DNA of 64,000 nt, taken from assembly GCF_000765235.1 (NCBI RefSeq), contig NZ_JPJG01000059.1, positions 1 through 64,000 of the forward strand, in the 5' to 3' direction. The position numbers and the translations under genes are program-made. Below are positions 39,502 through 48,981 of the stretch, piece by piece. Position 1 is the stretch's first letter, and the number at the start of each line of letters is the position of its first letter. The stretch comes from Oscillibacter sp. ER4. Its GTDB lineage: Bacteria; Bacillota; Clostridia; Oscillospirales; Oscillospiraceae. Under the pieces are notes generated by a model that saw nothing but the letters and a program-made list of their open reading frames with translations, searched no databases and was not told the DNA's origin.

Positions 39502-40926
39502 TTACAGCTTATCCTCACGCATAAAATGAGCATTGGTCCCATCAATGGAGAAGAACTCATCTGCTGCACGCCGACCGATGTCATCTGGGTACTTAGATAT
39601 CTCATTCAAGTACTCTTTTTCATCTACATAGGTAAACGCGCCGTCTCGCATTATGACCTTGCCGTCCACTGCAACCAGCGAAACCTCGGATCCCCTGGCA
39701 CTGTAAACCAGATTAGGTACCATGTTGCGCATTGGGTAAGTGTACACCGGTAACATGGAGGGACAATTGAGATCTATAGCAATATAGTCCGCACATTTTC
39801 CAGGCTCAAGAGAGCCTACGGTATCGCCCAAGCCAATCGCTTGGGCACCCTCAATGGTAGCCATACGCAGGGCTTTCCAGGCGGGCATAACTTCCGGATT
39901 CTGATACTTGATCTTGTTGAAGAGGCAAACATTTTTCATCTCATTGATGATATTATGGCAGTTGTTGCCCGGAGCCTGATCGGAACCCAAGGCCACCACA
40001 CCGCCCGCCTGTTGGAAAACAACACTTGGGCAGACAATGCCATCAATGATGCCGATCGAACCCGGATTAACGATCATTGAGGCACCTCGTTTGGCAATAA
40101 GGGCAGCTTCCTCATCTGTGCAGTCAGTAAGATGGACTGCAATAAGAGATTCATCCAGATAGCCCAACTCATCCAGAAAAGCTGTAGGACGCTTGCCATA
40201 GCGCTGGACGATCTGATAGGTCTCTCGATCTCCTTGCTGCACATGCATATGGATTTTGGTACCCCGCTCCTTGACCGCCTTTTGGATACGCAACAGCATC
40301 TCCGGGCTGACAAAGTCAGCGCCTTGCGGGCCAAACAGGATCTTAATCCGTCCCCCTGCCTTGTTGTTCCATTTATTATACAGATCAATGTTTCGATTCA
40401 GGCTTTCCTCTCCCATGGCATCATCAAACTCATAGAGTTCGCCCGGTTGATAAACCCGTCGTTTAGCCGCTCGAATCGTCTGTGCAATATTCCCTCGGGC
40501 GCCCACCTTATCGATGAAAGCACACACATTTTCCATTTTGGATTCATAGTCGCCCAGAGTGGTAGTGCCTGCCCGGACGGCCTCCAGAATGGCCACTCGG
40601 CTGCCCACATCCCGTTCCTCGTCATTAACCGCGTTGTCAAAGGGCTGGAGGCCGAACATCATCCAACTGTTGGTGTCTTGGGCCAATCCGCGCATAATAT
40701 TGCATGCAGTATGCATATGGCCGTCGATAAAACCAGGCAGCACCATATGATGATCCAAGGTGATCATTTCCTCAGCTGTATATTCCGCTAAAATCTCAGG
40801 CCGGTTGCCCACCTTCAAGATTTTGCCTCCGTCTACAGCCATAGCGGCATCACTATGATAGCCCACGCCGGCTCCCTCCATCGTATAGAAATGCGGGGCC
40901 ACCACAATGGTATCAATCTTTTTCAT
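39502..40926 (-). CDS. SsnA-like amidohydrolase (purine/aminohydrolase type)
   Basis: 474 residues of the metal-dependent hydrolase superfamily: LPGFIDGHMHTACN (HxH), KIHMHVQQGDRE, AVHLTDCTDEEA and ALGSDQAPGNN supply the His, His and Asp metal ligands, and GSLEPGKCADYIAID is the closing motif. The subgroup contains guanine deaminase, SsnA, TrzN/AtzA and creatinine- or S-adenosylhomocysteine-type deaminases. Substrate is unknown. Within this cluster it is well placed to deaminate a ring compound before hydantoinase opens it. Confidence 0.8.
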   Translation of the reverse strand: MKKIDTIVVAPHFYTMEGAGVGYHSDAAMAVDGGKILKVGNRPEILAEYTAEEMITLDHHMVLPGFIDGHMHTACNIMRGLAQDTNSWMMFGLQPFDNAVNDEERDVGSRVAILEAVRAGTTTLGDYESKMENVCAFIDKVGARGNIAQTIRAAKRRVYQPGELYEFDDAMGEESLNRNIDLYNKWNNKAGGRIKILFGPQGADFVSPEMLLRIQKAVKERGTKIHMHVQQGDRETYQIVQRYGKRPTAFLDELGYLDESLIAVHLTDCTDEEAALIAKRGASMIVNPGSIGIIDGIVCPSVVFQQAGGVVALGSDQAPGNNCHNIINEMKNVCLFNKIKYQNPEVMPAWKALRMATIEGAQAIGLGDTVGSLEPGKCADYIAIDLNCPSMLPVYTYPMRNMVPNLVYSARGSEVSLVAVDGKVIMRDGAFTYVDEKEYLNEISKYPDDIGRRAADEFFSIDGTNAHFMREDKL

Positions 40927-40955
40927 AAATGTCTCCTATTCCAACGGCAAAGCAG

Positions 40956-42488
40956 TTAGTGTACCTTCTCAGGGTAACGCCGTTTGGTAAGCTGAGTCAG
41001 AGTAATCAGGCTCACTGTCAGAATAGCAGCAGTAACCGCAATACTCAAGACATACTGTCCGGTCAGTCCGCCAAAAAGGAATCCCACGAAAGCCGAAATA
41101 CCAACCGTAATTCCGTAGGGGATCTGCGTCATAACATGGACGATATGGTTGCAGGAAGCACCGGTAGAAGAGAGCACAGTCGTATTGGAGATAGGGGAGC
41201 ACTGGTCGCCGAACAGGCCACCGCCAATCACGGCGCCAACAACAAACGGAATGGAAATATCAAAGGCGACGGCCATTGGGAAAGCAATGGGCATCATAAT
41301 AGACCACACGCCCCAAGAGGAACCGGTCGAAAACGAAATGAGTGCGCCAAACAGGAATACCAAAGCCGGAACCATGCCGGGAGTCAGGTACTGCTCCACA
41401 ATATGGATCAGAAACTCGCTGGTCCCCATGCCTTTGACGATAGAGCCCAAGGACCATGCGCACACCAGAATAAAGGGAACCGAGATCAGTTCGGCCATAC
41501 CGTTGACAAAGGTATCGAACGCCTTGGTCACGCTGAAGAGCTTGGTGCTTACACCCATGATGCCCGCACCCAGCGCGCCACCCATAAAGGCGATGCAAAT
41601 AGCAAGTGTAATGTTGGCACTGCGGAAGCATCCCACCAACCCGTTGTTAACCAGATCGCCGGACCAGAAAATGGTGGCAAAGAGAGAACCAAACAGGCAA
41701 ACAATAGGGATAATAAAGTTCCACATAGTAAGCTTATAATCTGCGGGCAGTTCATTTTTCACCTCTGGAACCAAGGGCTGAACCCCGTCGTCCAGCAGCT
41801 TTCCGGTCTCTCTGGCCCGCTTTTCTTCCTTGTACATAGGGCCAAAGTTCAAGCCGAAAGCAGCAACGATCAAAACAGAAATCATGGCAAATACGCCATA
41901 CAGATTGAACGGAAGCATATTCAACCAGATGCCCCATTCGTTGCCCTCAACGCCGCTTGCCAACAGCTCTGCGGCAATCAGTCCCGTGATAAAGGGACCA
42001 TAGCTGCTAATGGGAGAAAGCGCAGCTAAATTGCATCCCATGGAATCCAAGATATAAGCCAATTTTGCCCGAGAGATGCGCACCATGTCAGTAACGGGCC
42101 GCATGATAGTACCAAGCATGAGGCAGGGCTCCGTATAGCTGAAAATGAAGGCGCTTAGGCAAGTAACTATCTGCCCCTTCTTGGCAGTATTGATAACCTT
42201 TGTCACCCTAGTAGCAAAGGCCTCTGCAGCACCAGTGGTACGGAGCATGGCGATCATACCGCCGGAGAGTGTAACCAAAATAATCAAAGATGCATTTCCG
42301 CTGAGAGAGGGGATCATATAGTCCGAGATAATTTTGACAAAACCAACCAAAGGGTTAAAGCCGTTCATCATTGTGGACCCCAACCAAACCGCGATGAATA
42401 AAGAGAAAATCGTCTGTTTGGTCCACAGGGCCAATCCGATTGCCACGATGGGGGGAATGAGACACAACACTCCATATGTAGTATCCAT
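40956..42488 (-). CDS. nhaC: NhaC-type Na+/H+ antiporter family transporter
   Basis: 510 residues with 11-12 predicted membrane helices. SYTEPCLMLGTIMRPVTDMVRISRAKLAYILDSMGC and SFSTGSSWGVWSIMMPIAFPMAVAF, then GDQCSPISNTTVLSSTGASCNH are the conserved NhaC signatures. Members swap Na+ for H+ or exchange malate/lactate-type anions. Lying between the amidohydrolase and hydantoinase genes, it may import the substrate or handle Na+ or ammonium-linked pH stress. Confidence 0.88.
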   Translation of the reverse strand: MDTTYGVLCLIPPIVAIGLALWTKQTIFSLFIAVWLGSTMMNGFNPLVGFVKIISDYMIPSLSGNASLIILVTLSGGMIAMLRTTGAAEAFATRVTKVINTAKKGQIVTCLSAFIFSYTEPCLMLGTIMRPVTDMVRISRAKLAYILDSMGCNLAALSPISSYGPFITGLIAAELLASGVEGNEWGIWLNMLPFNLYGVFAMISVLIVAAFGLNFGPMYKEEKRARETGKLLDDGVQPLVPEVKNELPADYKLTMWNFIIPIVCLFGSLFATIFWSGDLVNNGLVGCFRSANITLAICIAFMGGALGAGIMGVSTKLFSVTKAFDTFVNGMAELISVPFILVCAWSLGSIVKGMGTSEFLIHIVEQYLTPGMVPALVFLFGALISFSTGSSWGVWSIMMPIAFPMAVAFDISIPFVVGAVIGGGLFGDQCSPISNTTVLSSTGASCNHIVHVMTQIPYGITVGISAFVGFLFGGLTGQYVLSIAVTAAILTVSLITLTQLTKRRYPEKVH

Positions 42489-42788
42489 ATAACAAGCCTC
42501 CTGTTATAAATTATCTATGGTTTTTTTCATGGAATCTCTGCTTCCGCAACTACAGGCCCTATCCGAATCTGCAAATCACACCTCCTCACTTTCTTGGTCC
42601 AGGGATGCGCAAAACGTAAGTCTTGCAAAATCAAGACACGGCATATCTGCTTTGAACGAGACTGATCATACTATATACCGTATATTTTCATGAACAGATC
42701 AAAAGTTTTGCTCACTCCGGTTTCCAGCCTCCCACCGCTCCCAACATCTTCGGTTTTGGCAGCGCGAGTAGCTACGGATCACACTTGG
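42489..42788. other. intergenic gap between nhaC and hydantoinase genes
   Basis: 300 bases without a supported gene. It must hold the promoter for nhaC and the amidohydrolase (minus strand); an AT-rich stretch near 42665-42690 is a candidate. This splits the cluster into two transcripts. Confidence 0.4.
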
Positions 42789-44195
42789 TTAATTTCGGTT
42801 TTCGTAACCGGATGCGTACATATTTGCAGGGATGAATTTTCCCTGGCCGTAGCGGCCCACAAACTTGGCGTTCTCCACTACAACCTGGCCTCGCAGCAGA
42901 ACCGTCTCCACCCGGCCAGACTGACGACGGCCCTCATAGAGGTTGTAGTCCACGCCGTTAGGGTTATCTGCCAGATGAACTGTCCCCTCATAATTGGGAT
43001 CGAAAATGACAACATCTGCGTCAGAACCTACCGCCAGCGTTCCCTTTCTCGGATAGATACCGTTGATTTTTGCCGGCTGAGTGGCTATAACATCTACAAA
43101 TTTCTGGCGGGTCAGCTTTCCCGTGCATACACCTTCGGTCCACACCATATGCAGTCGATCGCCGGCGCCGGGGGAACCGTTTGGAATCTGAGTAAAATCA
43201 TTCCTGCCGGCCTGCTTGAGCTCTGCCACATCTATACCGCAGTGGTCGGATGAGACCGCCGTCAGCAGTCCGTCGGATAATGCCTGCCAAAGAGCCTCGC
43301 AGTCCTCACGATCCCGCAAAGCGGGGGAGCAAACGAACTTAGCCGCTTCATTGAAATCCGGATTATCCAGAACTTCCTTAGTGGTGGTCAGATAGTGAGT
43401 GCAAGTCTCGCCGGAAACCCGCTGGCCAGTTCCCTTGGCCTTTTGTAATTCGGCAATGGCTTCCCGACAGGTCATATGAGCAATATAAAGAGGCGTATCG
43501 GTCTGACCAGCCAGATAAATAGCCCGGCGCACCGCCTCCGCCTCAGTAAAAGGCGGACGGGAAACATAATGGTAATGCGGCGTCAGTTGGCCCTTCTTTA
43601 CACACTCGCTGCGGAGGAAATTCAGGATCTCTCCATTCTCTGCGTGCACAAATACCGTAGCGCCAACCTGCCGGCTCTTCTCCAGAATACGGAAGAAAGT
43701 ACCGTCATCTACATGAAGCGGAGAGCCGTTGTAGGCCATAAAAATCTTGATGCTGGAAATGCCTCTCCGAGGAAATTCTTCGATCTCATCAAAGATACTG
43801 TCCATAATATATGTTACCATGGAATGCAGTGCAAAATCCACACAAGACTTATCCTTCGCCCGCACATTGATTCGATAATCAATGGAATCCAGCAGTCCGC
43901 GATCCGGATCCTGCGGAGCAAAGTCCACAATGGTGGTCGTGCCGCCTACAATAGCAGAGTCGGTCGTCTCATATCCGGCGGTGTCACGGTTGCCGACATT
44001 ACACAGGGCGGAAAAGTGGGTGTGCTGGTCTACGCCTCCCGGAAACACATATTTACCTTTGGCGTCTATCACACGATCTGCAGCTTCGTCCAAATGTGTC
44101 CCCATTGCGCGGATCACATCGCCCTCCACCAGGATATCCCCCACATACTCTTGTTCTGCGGTTACGATTGTGCCTCCTTTAATCAAGGTACGCAT
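42789..44195 (-). CDS. hydA: D-hydantoinase / dihydropyrimidinase
   Basis: 468 residues from the ATG after AGGAGATGACAGT; the longer frame upstream overlaps the racemase gene. Metal ligands are seen in DQHTHFSALCN, the carbamylated Lys in SSIKIFMAYNG, His in VFVHAENGE and YIAHMTC, and Asp in SSDHCGID. ADVVIFDPNYEGTVHLADNPNGVDYNLYEG is the C-terminal dihydropyrimidinase signature. It hydrolyses the cyclic diamide of hydantoins or dihydropyrimidines to N-carbamoyl amino acids. Neighbours supply the racemase and the carbamoylase. Confidence 0.9.
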   Translation of the reverse strand: MRTLIKGGTIVTAEQEYVGDILVEGDVIRAMGTHLDEAADRVIDAKGKYVFPGGVDQHTHFSALCNVGNRDTAGYETTDSAIVGGTTTIVDFAPQDPDRGLLDSIDYRINVRAKDKSCVDFALHSMVTYIMDSIFDEIEEFPRRGISSIKIFMAYNGSPLHVDDGTFFRILEKSRQVGATVFVHAENGEILNFLRSECVKKGQLTPHYHYVSRPPFTEAEAVRRAIYLAGQTDTPLYIAHMTCREAIAELQKAKGTGQRVSGETCTHYLTTTKEVLDNPDFNEAAKFVCSPALRDREDCEALWQALSDGLLTAVSSDHCGIDVAELKQAGRNDFTQIPNGSPGAGDRLHMVWTEGVCTGKLTRQKFVDVIATQPAKINGIYPRKGTLAVGSDADVVIFDPNYEGTVHLADNPNGVDYNLYEGRRQSGRVETVLLRGQVVVENAKFVGRYGQGKFIPANMYASGYENRN

Positions 44196-44206
44196 ACTGT
44201 CATCTC

Positions 44207-44953
44207 CTAAAATATCAATTCTTGTTTGGTAAACATGGGAAAGCCTACGATATTCTTCTGCTCTGGGAAGCCCCAAGTAGACACCTTGCTGGTACGCAGC
44301 CCCATATCTACCATGGCTTCCGCAAATTTAACTGCTGGCATTACCCCATCCAACACGGGAACGCCCAGCTGGGCGGACAGGTCCTCAACAAAGTCCACGA
44401 AACCAGCGCACCCCAGCAAAATACATTCGGCGCCGTCCTGCTGCACGGCTAACTTTCCCTGATAGGCTAACGCTTCCAATCCCTTCTTGGGGTCCCTGCC
44501 AAATTCCAGCACGCTCAAACCTGTGGATCGGATAGAACGGCAAAACTTTTCCGCTCCATAGTTGGAGACCACATCCTCTGTAACCTTGCGAGACCGATCC
44601 AACACCGATACGATAGAAAAGTACGGCGCTATAAATTTGGCAGCAGCAATGGCCGACTCACAGATACCCAGCACAGGCTTGGAGGTGACCTCTCTGGCTG
44701 CCTGAAGCCCAGGGTCACCAAAGCAGGCGATGATAAATGCATCGGCGCCTTCCTCTCGGTCTCCCCGGATCACTTCTTTCAGGACCCCCGGAACAGCCAA
44801 ATACTCATCCACATAACATTCGATGCTGTCCGGCCCGGATGCCGGAGTAACCGCCCAAACCTGAGTGTCGCTGCGTGCCACTCGACGTGCTAAATTTTCT
44901 ATACTTTCAGTCATGGATTGCGTCGTATTGGGATTGATGATTTTGATCTTCAC
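44207..44953 (-). CDS. Asp/Glu/hydantoin racemase
   Basis: 248 residues. The N-terminus KIKIINPNTTQSMTESI and the two catalytic cysteines in FIIACFGDPGLQAAREV and CILLGCAGFVDFVEDL are the marks of HyuE/allantoin racemase-type enzymes. It would interconvert the two forms of the 5-substituted hydantoin (or allantoin) so that all of it can be used. It overlaps the carbamoylase gene by four bases, so the two are coupled. Confidence 0.88.
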   Translation of the reverse strand: MKIKIINPNTTQSMTESIENLARRVARSDTQVWAVTPASGPDSIECYVDEYLAVPGVLKEVIRGDREEGADAFIIACFGDPGLQAAREVTSKPVLGICESAIAAAKFIAPYFSIVSVLDRSRKVTEDVVSNYGAEKFCRSIRSTGLSVLEFGRDPKKGLEALAYQGKLAVQQDGAECILLGCAGFVDFVEDLSAQLGVPVLDGVMPAVKFAEAMVDMGLRTSKVSTWGFPEQKNIVGFPMFTKQELIF

Positions 44954-46131
44954 AATTTTCCCTCCTCTTGGTCCAAAGCCTGAACCATCTCCATCAGCAG
45001 ATCAGCTCCCTGGTACAAGTCCTCAGGAGCGCTGTATTCTCGGATAGAGTGGCTAATCCCGTCTTTGCTGGGAATGAACAGAAGCATGGAGGGGACCGCT
45101 TTCCCCCAATTCATCAGATCGTGTCCTGCACCGCTGAACATTCTGCGAAAACGGATACCGCGGTTGCGGCACAGTGTCTCGCTCAGCTTTATCAGCTTAG
45201 AACTGCACTGGGTAGGCGACTGGCGAATATATTCTTCGCCTACCAGCTCCGGGTGCTCTTTCAGCACGGAGTCAATGACCTGATCCATGGGCTCCATCGT
45301 TGGGTTGCGCAGTTCCACAATAAACTCCACCTTGCCCGGAATCACATTGACCGCTCCTGGGAACACCTGAAGGGTTCCTACAGTGCAGACCATATCCGGC
45401 GAAGCGGCCTCAGTCCGTTCCATAAGCTGGGTAATGATCCGGCAGGCTTTCACCAGCGCGTCATCCCGCAGATGCATGGGTGTGCTGCCTGCATGATTGG
45501 CACAGCCGGAAACCGTCATGCGATAGCGCACGATGCCCACAATACCATCAACCACGCCTATTTGCATCCTTTCAGCTTCTAATACCCCGCCCTGCTCAAT
45601 ATGTAACTCCAAGTAACACTGATATTGGGTCAGATCTCTTCGGCAGGCGCCGACCTGCTCCATTGTAAGTCCGTGGAGGGCCAGATTTGGCCGCATAGCT
45701 TCATCAATCTCTCCGCCGGTAAATGCCTTACTTCCAAAAGTTCCGCCAATGACATTGCCTTCCTCCTCGGTAAATGCAATCACCTGGATGGGATGCCGAT
45801 TTTGATATCCCAACTCCTTAAGGCGCTGCACACACTCGATTCCGGACAACACACCATAGGTTCCGTCGTAAATCCCGCCCCCCGGCACCGTATCGATGTG
45901 GGATCCAATGCAAATGATCTCTCCCTGACCGGGAAGCGTACCGATCAGATTCCCTACAGGATCGACGGATGTCTGAAGTCCTGCCTGTTCCATGCACTGC
46001 TGAACATAGATTCGTCCTTCGTCATAGGCAGGGGTATACGGCAATCGTGTGGTTCCTTCTTTCGGCACAAAACCGATTCGCCCAAGTCGGGTCAAATGAT
46101 CATATAAGCGGGTACCGTTGATCATACTCAT
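44950..46131 (-). CDS. M20 amidohydrolase: N-carbamoyl-L-amino acid hydrolase / allantoate amidohydrolase type
   Basis: 393 residues. Metal ligands and catalytic residues are visible in CIGSHIDTVPGGGIYDGTYGVL, AFTEEEGNVIGGTFGSKAF and LELHIEQGGVLE, then SGCANHAGSTPM and MFSGAGHDLMN. That set belongs to the HyuC/AllC branch, which releases CO2 and NH3 from N-carbamoyl or ureido groups. With the hydantoinase it would yield a free L-amino acid. It overlaps both neighbours by four bases. Confidence 0.9.
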   Translation of the reverse strand: MSMINGTRLYDHLTRLGRIGFVPKEGTTRLPYTPAYDEGRIYVQQCMEQAGLQTSVDPVGNLIGTLPGQGEIICIGSHIDTVPGGGIYDGTYGVLSGIECVQRLKELGYQNRHPIQVIAFTEEEGNVIGGTFGSKAFTGGEIDEAMRPNLALHGLTMEQVGACRRDLTQYQCYLELHIEQGGVLEAERMQIGVVDGIVGIVRYRMTVSGCANHAGSTPMHLRDDALVKACRIITQLMERTEAASPDMVCTVGTLQVFPGAVNVIPGKVEFIVELRNPTMEPMDQVIDSVLKEHPELVGEEYIRQSPTQCSSKLIKLSETLCRNRGIRFRRMFSGAGHDLMNWGKAVPSMLLFIPSKDGISHSIREYSAPEDLYQGADLLMEMVQALDQEEGKL

Positions 46132-47309
46132 GCGGGGTCCCCCTCAGTCTTATGGGATCTGACAAACTCCTCCAGCTCCTGCAGCCCCTGCTCCAGGCAC
46201 TGCATGGATGTCGCATAGGACAGACGGATATATCCCTCGCCAAATTCGCCAAAGGCCGTACCGGGTACCACTACCACCTGTCGTTCTTCCAGCAGCTTCA
46301 TGGCAAATTCTTCACAAGGCATACCCAGTTGACTGATGTCAATAAATGCATAGAAAGTCCCAGCCGGAGCATGGCAGGACAAACCAGGGATCTCAGATAT
46401 CCGCCTCATCACATAGTCCCGGCGCAGGCGGTACTGATCCACCATATACTTCAAGTGGTCTTGTGGACCTTCCAAAGCTTCAATAGCCGCGACCTGGCAG
46501 GGAGTGGCCGCACAAGCACTGACATTTTCCTGCAGCTTGACCATATTCCGGATCACATTTTCCGGTCCGGCAGCATAACCGATACGCCAACCGGTCATCG
46601 CATAGGTTTTGGAAAGGCTATCAATAACCAGGGTCCGTTCTTTCATTCCAGGCAGAGCAGCAAAGCTTGTATAAGTCCTCCCATCAAAGAGGATGTGCTT
46701 ATACACCTCATCAGCCAAGATCACCAAGTCCTGCTTCTGGGCCAATTCGGCCAGTTGGAGCAGCGTTTCAGTGCTGGCTACAGCTCCTGTGGGGTTGCAT
46801 GGGCTGTTTAGAATAATGGCCTTTGTCTTATCGGTAACAGCTTCGGCAATAGCGGATACATCCAAATCAAATCCCCGTTGTGCGTTGGTTTTCACCGACA
46901 CCGGCACGCCGCCGCACATCCGAATCTGTTGGACATAATTAGTCCAGCAGGGTTCGTTGACGATAACCTCATCCCCAGGATTCAGCAGCACTTTCAGCGC
47001 CAAAAACAAGGCTCCCATGGCTCCAGGCGTCACCACAATTTGGCTTGCAGGATCGTAAGAGAGTCCCTCTGTGCGATGGAGATACGCTGCAATCGCCTGG
47101 CGCAGAGCCAGCAGCCCTGCATTTTCTGAATACTTGGTCTTTCCTTCCCGAATGGCCCTGCACCCAGCCTCCACTACGTTCGACGAGGCAGTAAAATCCG
47201 GCTCTCCCAGTGTAAAACTAATTACATGATCGTACTCCAGCGCCTTATTGAACATTTTTCGAATCTTGGAGGGTTGGATCTGCTGAGTGTTATCTGAAAT
47301 TTGAATCAT
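46128..47309 (-). CDS. class I/II PLP-dependent aminotransferase
   Basis: 393 residues. ILNSPCNPTGAV and DSLSKTYAMTGWRIGYAAGP (Schiff-base Lys) are the fold-type I, AAT-like signatures; FTLGEPDFTASSNVVEAG is the N-terminal consensus. Substrate unknown. In this operon it could turn the amino acid released by the carbamoylase into a 2-oxo acid. It is not of the class V PucG type used for ureidoglycine, which argues against a plain allantoin route. Confidence 0.85.
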   Translation of the reverse strand: MIQISDNTQQIQPSKIRKMFNKALEYDHVISFTLGEPDFTASSNVVEAGCRAIREGKTKYSENAGLLALRQAIAAYLHRTEGLSYDPASQIVVTPGAMGALFLALKVLLNPGDEVIVNEPCWTNYVQQIRMCGGVPVSVKTNAQRGFDLDVSAIAEAVTDKTKAIILNSPCNPTGAVASTETLLQLAELAQKQDLVILADEVYKHILFDGRTYTSFAALPGMKERTLVIDSLSKTYAMTGWRIGYAAGPENVIRNMVKLQENVSACAATPCQVAAIEALEGPQDHLKYMVDQYRLRRDYVMRRISEIPGLSCHAPAGTFYAFIDISQLGMPCEEFAMKLLEERQVVVVPGTAFGEFGEGYIRLSYATSMQCLEQGLQELEEFVRSHKTEGDPA

Positions 47310-47980
47310 ATAGGTAACTCCTTTCTACTCCGATTCTTCCGTTCCCTTAATTTGAGAACAGTCATCAATATTCCAAATGCCAAGGAAAGCACCGCTGCAA
47401 ATACGATACGATATTCTTGCGGAAGAAGAAATCCCACGGTATTGACGGGGATCCAAAAGAGAGGAATCGTTTTAAACAGAGTAAAATCGATCAATTCTCC
47501 CCAATCTACAGAGTCCACCGCTTGGCGTGGAGTGATATGCTGTCCCGCCAAAAAGCGGATTTCAGCATAATTTCCACATACTCGCATCAGAGCGGAATGA
47601 ATAGGAGCAAAAAACAGATTATTGGTCAAGCTGGTAAAAAAGGCCTGTGCCAGAGCATTTCCATATCCCGGAAGAAGACCTGCTGCCATGGCTTGCCGGG
47701 TACCTTGGCTGAACACGGTAAAGGCAAGCGTGACAAGGACGCCTCCTATTCCCCAACTCAGGCTTTTGAACCAAGTCGCCCGGTTGATCTGCCAAGTTCC
47801 CTCCAACATACGTCCGGAGAGCAACTCACCCGCCGTAGCATAGACAGCGAATTGCGCAAAACCTGCCAGATAAGGATACGCTATATTGACCTTGGCAAAG
47901 CCTCCTGTGACGCAAAAGAGTACCGTAAACACAGCCAACAACCCATAAGCAGCTGCCCACCAAATATCGCTTCGTTTCAT
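47306..47980 (-). CDS. integral membrane protein of unknown function
   Basis: 224 residues, starting at the second Met, which has AGGGG 6 nt upstream. Five to six hydrophobic segments (WWAAAYGLLAVFTVLFCVTGG, IGGVLVTLAFTVFS, PLFWIPVNTVGFLLP, FAAVLSLAFGILMTVL). I do not recognise the family. It is the first gene of the hydantoin operon and overlaps the aminotransferase by four bases, so a transport or substrate-sensing role is plausible. Confidence 0.6.
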   Translation of the reverse strand: MKRSDIWWAAAYGLLAVFTVLFCVTGGFAKVNIAYPYLAGFAQFAVYATAGELLSGRMLEGTWQINRATWFKSLSWGIGGVLVTLAFTVFSQGTRQAMAAGLLPGYGNALAQAFFTSLTNNLFFAPIHSALMRVCGNYAEIRFLAGQHITPRQAVDSVDWGELIDFTLFKTIPLFWIPVNTVGFLLPQEYRIVFAAVLSLAFGILMTVLKLRERKNRSRKELPI

Positions 47981-48014
47981 ATGCATCCCCTAACTTTTGT
48001 ACCCCAAATATAGC

Positions 48015-48056
48015 AAAATGGAACCGGCGTTAAAATTCAGCGCCAGTTCCATTTTA
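48015..48056. terminator. long bidirectional hairpin between the LuxR gene and the operon
   Basis: AAAATGGAACCGGCG and CGCCAGTTCCATTTT pair around an AT loop (one G-T pair). It can end the LuxR transcript; since the operon starts only 35 bases further on, any operon promoter upstream would have this hairpin in its leader. Confidence 0.7.
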
Positions 48057-48180
48057 TGTAGTCTGTATATTATTTGGACAAGCCTTCTGTGTCCCGATGT
48101 AAGACCAACGAATCTTTATATACTACCAAAGGATAATGCAGTTTAGCCAATGCAGGCGGTACATTTTTCCCGAGTTTTAT

Positions 48181-48981
48181 TTATAGCGCATCAAAATCGA
48201 TCTTGTTGGTTGATACAGGAAGACTCTGGATCATCTGTATCCGGTTACGCACATTCATTTTGGTATATATGCTGTGGAAATGTTTTTTTACCGTATGGAT
48301 ACTGATATTCATTTTTTGAGCGATATCTTCATTGGACAGCCCGTGTACGGCCAAATCTAACATTTCCCCTTCTCGACTGGTCAAGCCGTACTGGCTGCAC
48401 AACTTTTCATGATATCCTTTTGCGTAAAAATAGCGGGTGTCTCCCTTTTTTGCTTCATATACTAAACGGTATGCAAAGTGCTTGTGCAACTGCTCCAATA
48501 CAAACATATCCCGTTCGCTAAACGGAGGCTTATCAGCTTGCCGGTACAATTTCAATAAGCCGACCGGTTCTTCTCGAAAGGAGATGGAAAGGCCGACGGA
48601 ATATGCCAAGCGATTGGGCAGATAGAAGTTCTGGTAGATTCCGCTGCTATTCACCTGTTCATCCGAAGATGCCATAGATTCCCGAAAAGCACCGCCTTTA
48701 CAGGTATACAGCGCCCAGCGAAAAGCATCTGAATTCAGGCTTTCCTGCATCCAGACATCGACAGCCTGCTGAGGCAGATGAAAAGCCGCTGGGGCCTGAA
48801 ACTGATAGGATCCATTCTCCGCAATAGAGATTCGGGCAAAAATTGCGCTATCATACGAAATCAAAAAAGGAAGCCATCGGTTCAGAATTTCATGCTGCAT
48901 TTCCTCTACTGTATAGATAAATGAAATATTGTATGCGATCTCATTGAGGCGTATCCATTCGTTTTCATTTAAAAATGCCAT
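48181..48981 (-). CDS. LuxR-family transcriptional regulator
   Basis: 266 residues. The N-terminal 170 residues look like a GAF/PAS-type sensor (SFIYTVEEMQHEILNRWLPF, ISFREEPVGLLKLYRQ). The C-terminus is a LuxR HTH: GLTSREGEMLDLAVHGLSNEDIAQKMNISIHTVKKHFHSIY. It is AT-rich compared with most of the window. Placed directly upstream of the hydantoin operon on the same strand, it is the likely regulator of that operon, but this is by position only. Confidence 0.85.
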   Translation of the reverse strand: MAFLNENEWIRLNEIAYNISFIYTVEEMQHEILNRWLPFLISYDSAIFARISIAENGSYQFQAPAAFHLPQQAVDVWMQESLNSDAFRWALYTCKGGAFRESMASSDEQVNSSGIYQNFYLPNRLAYSVGLSISFREEPVGLLKLYRQADKPPFSERDMFVLEQLHKHFAYRLVYEAKKGDTRYFYAKGYHEKLCSQYGLTSREGEMLDLAVHGLSNEDIAQKMNISIHTVKKHFHSIYTKMNVRNRIQMIQSLPVSTNKIDFDAL

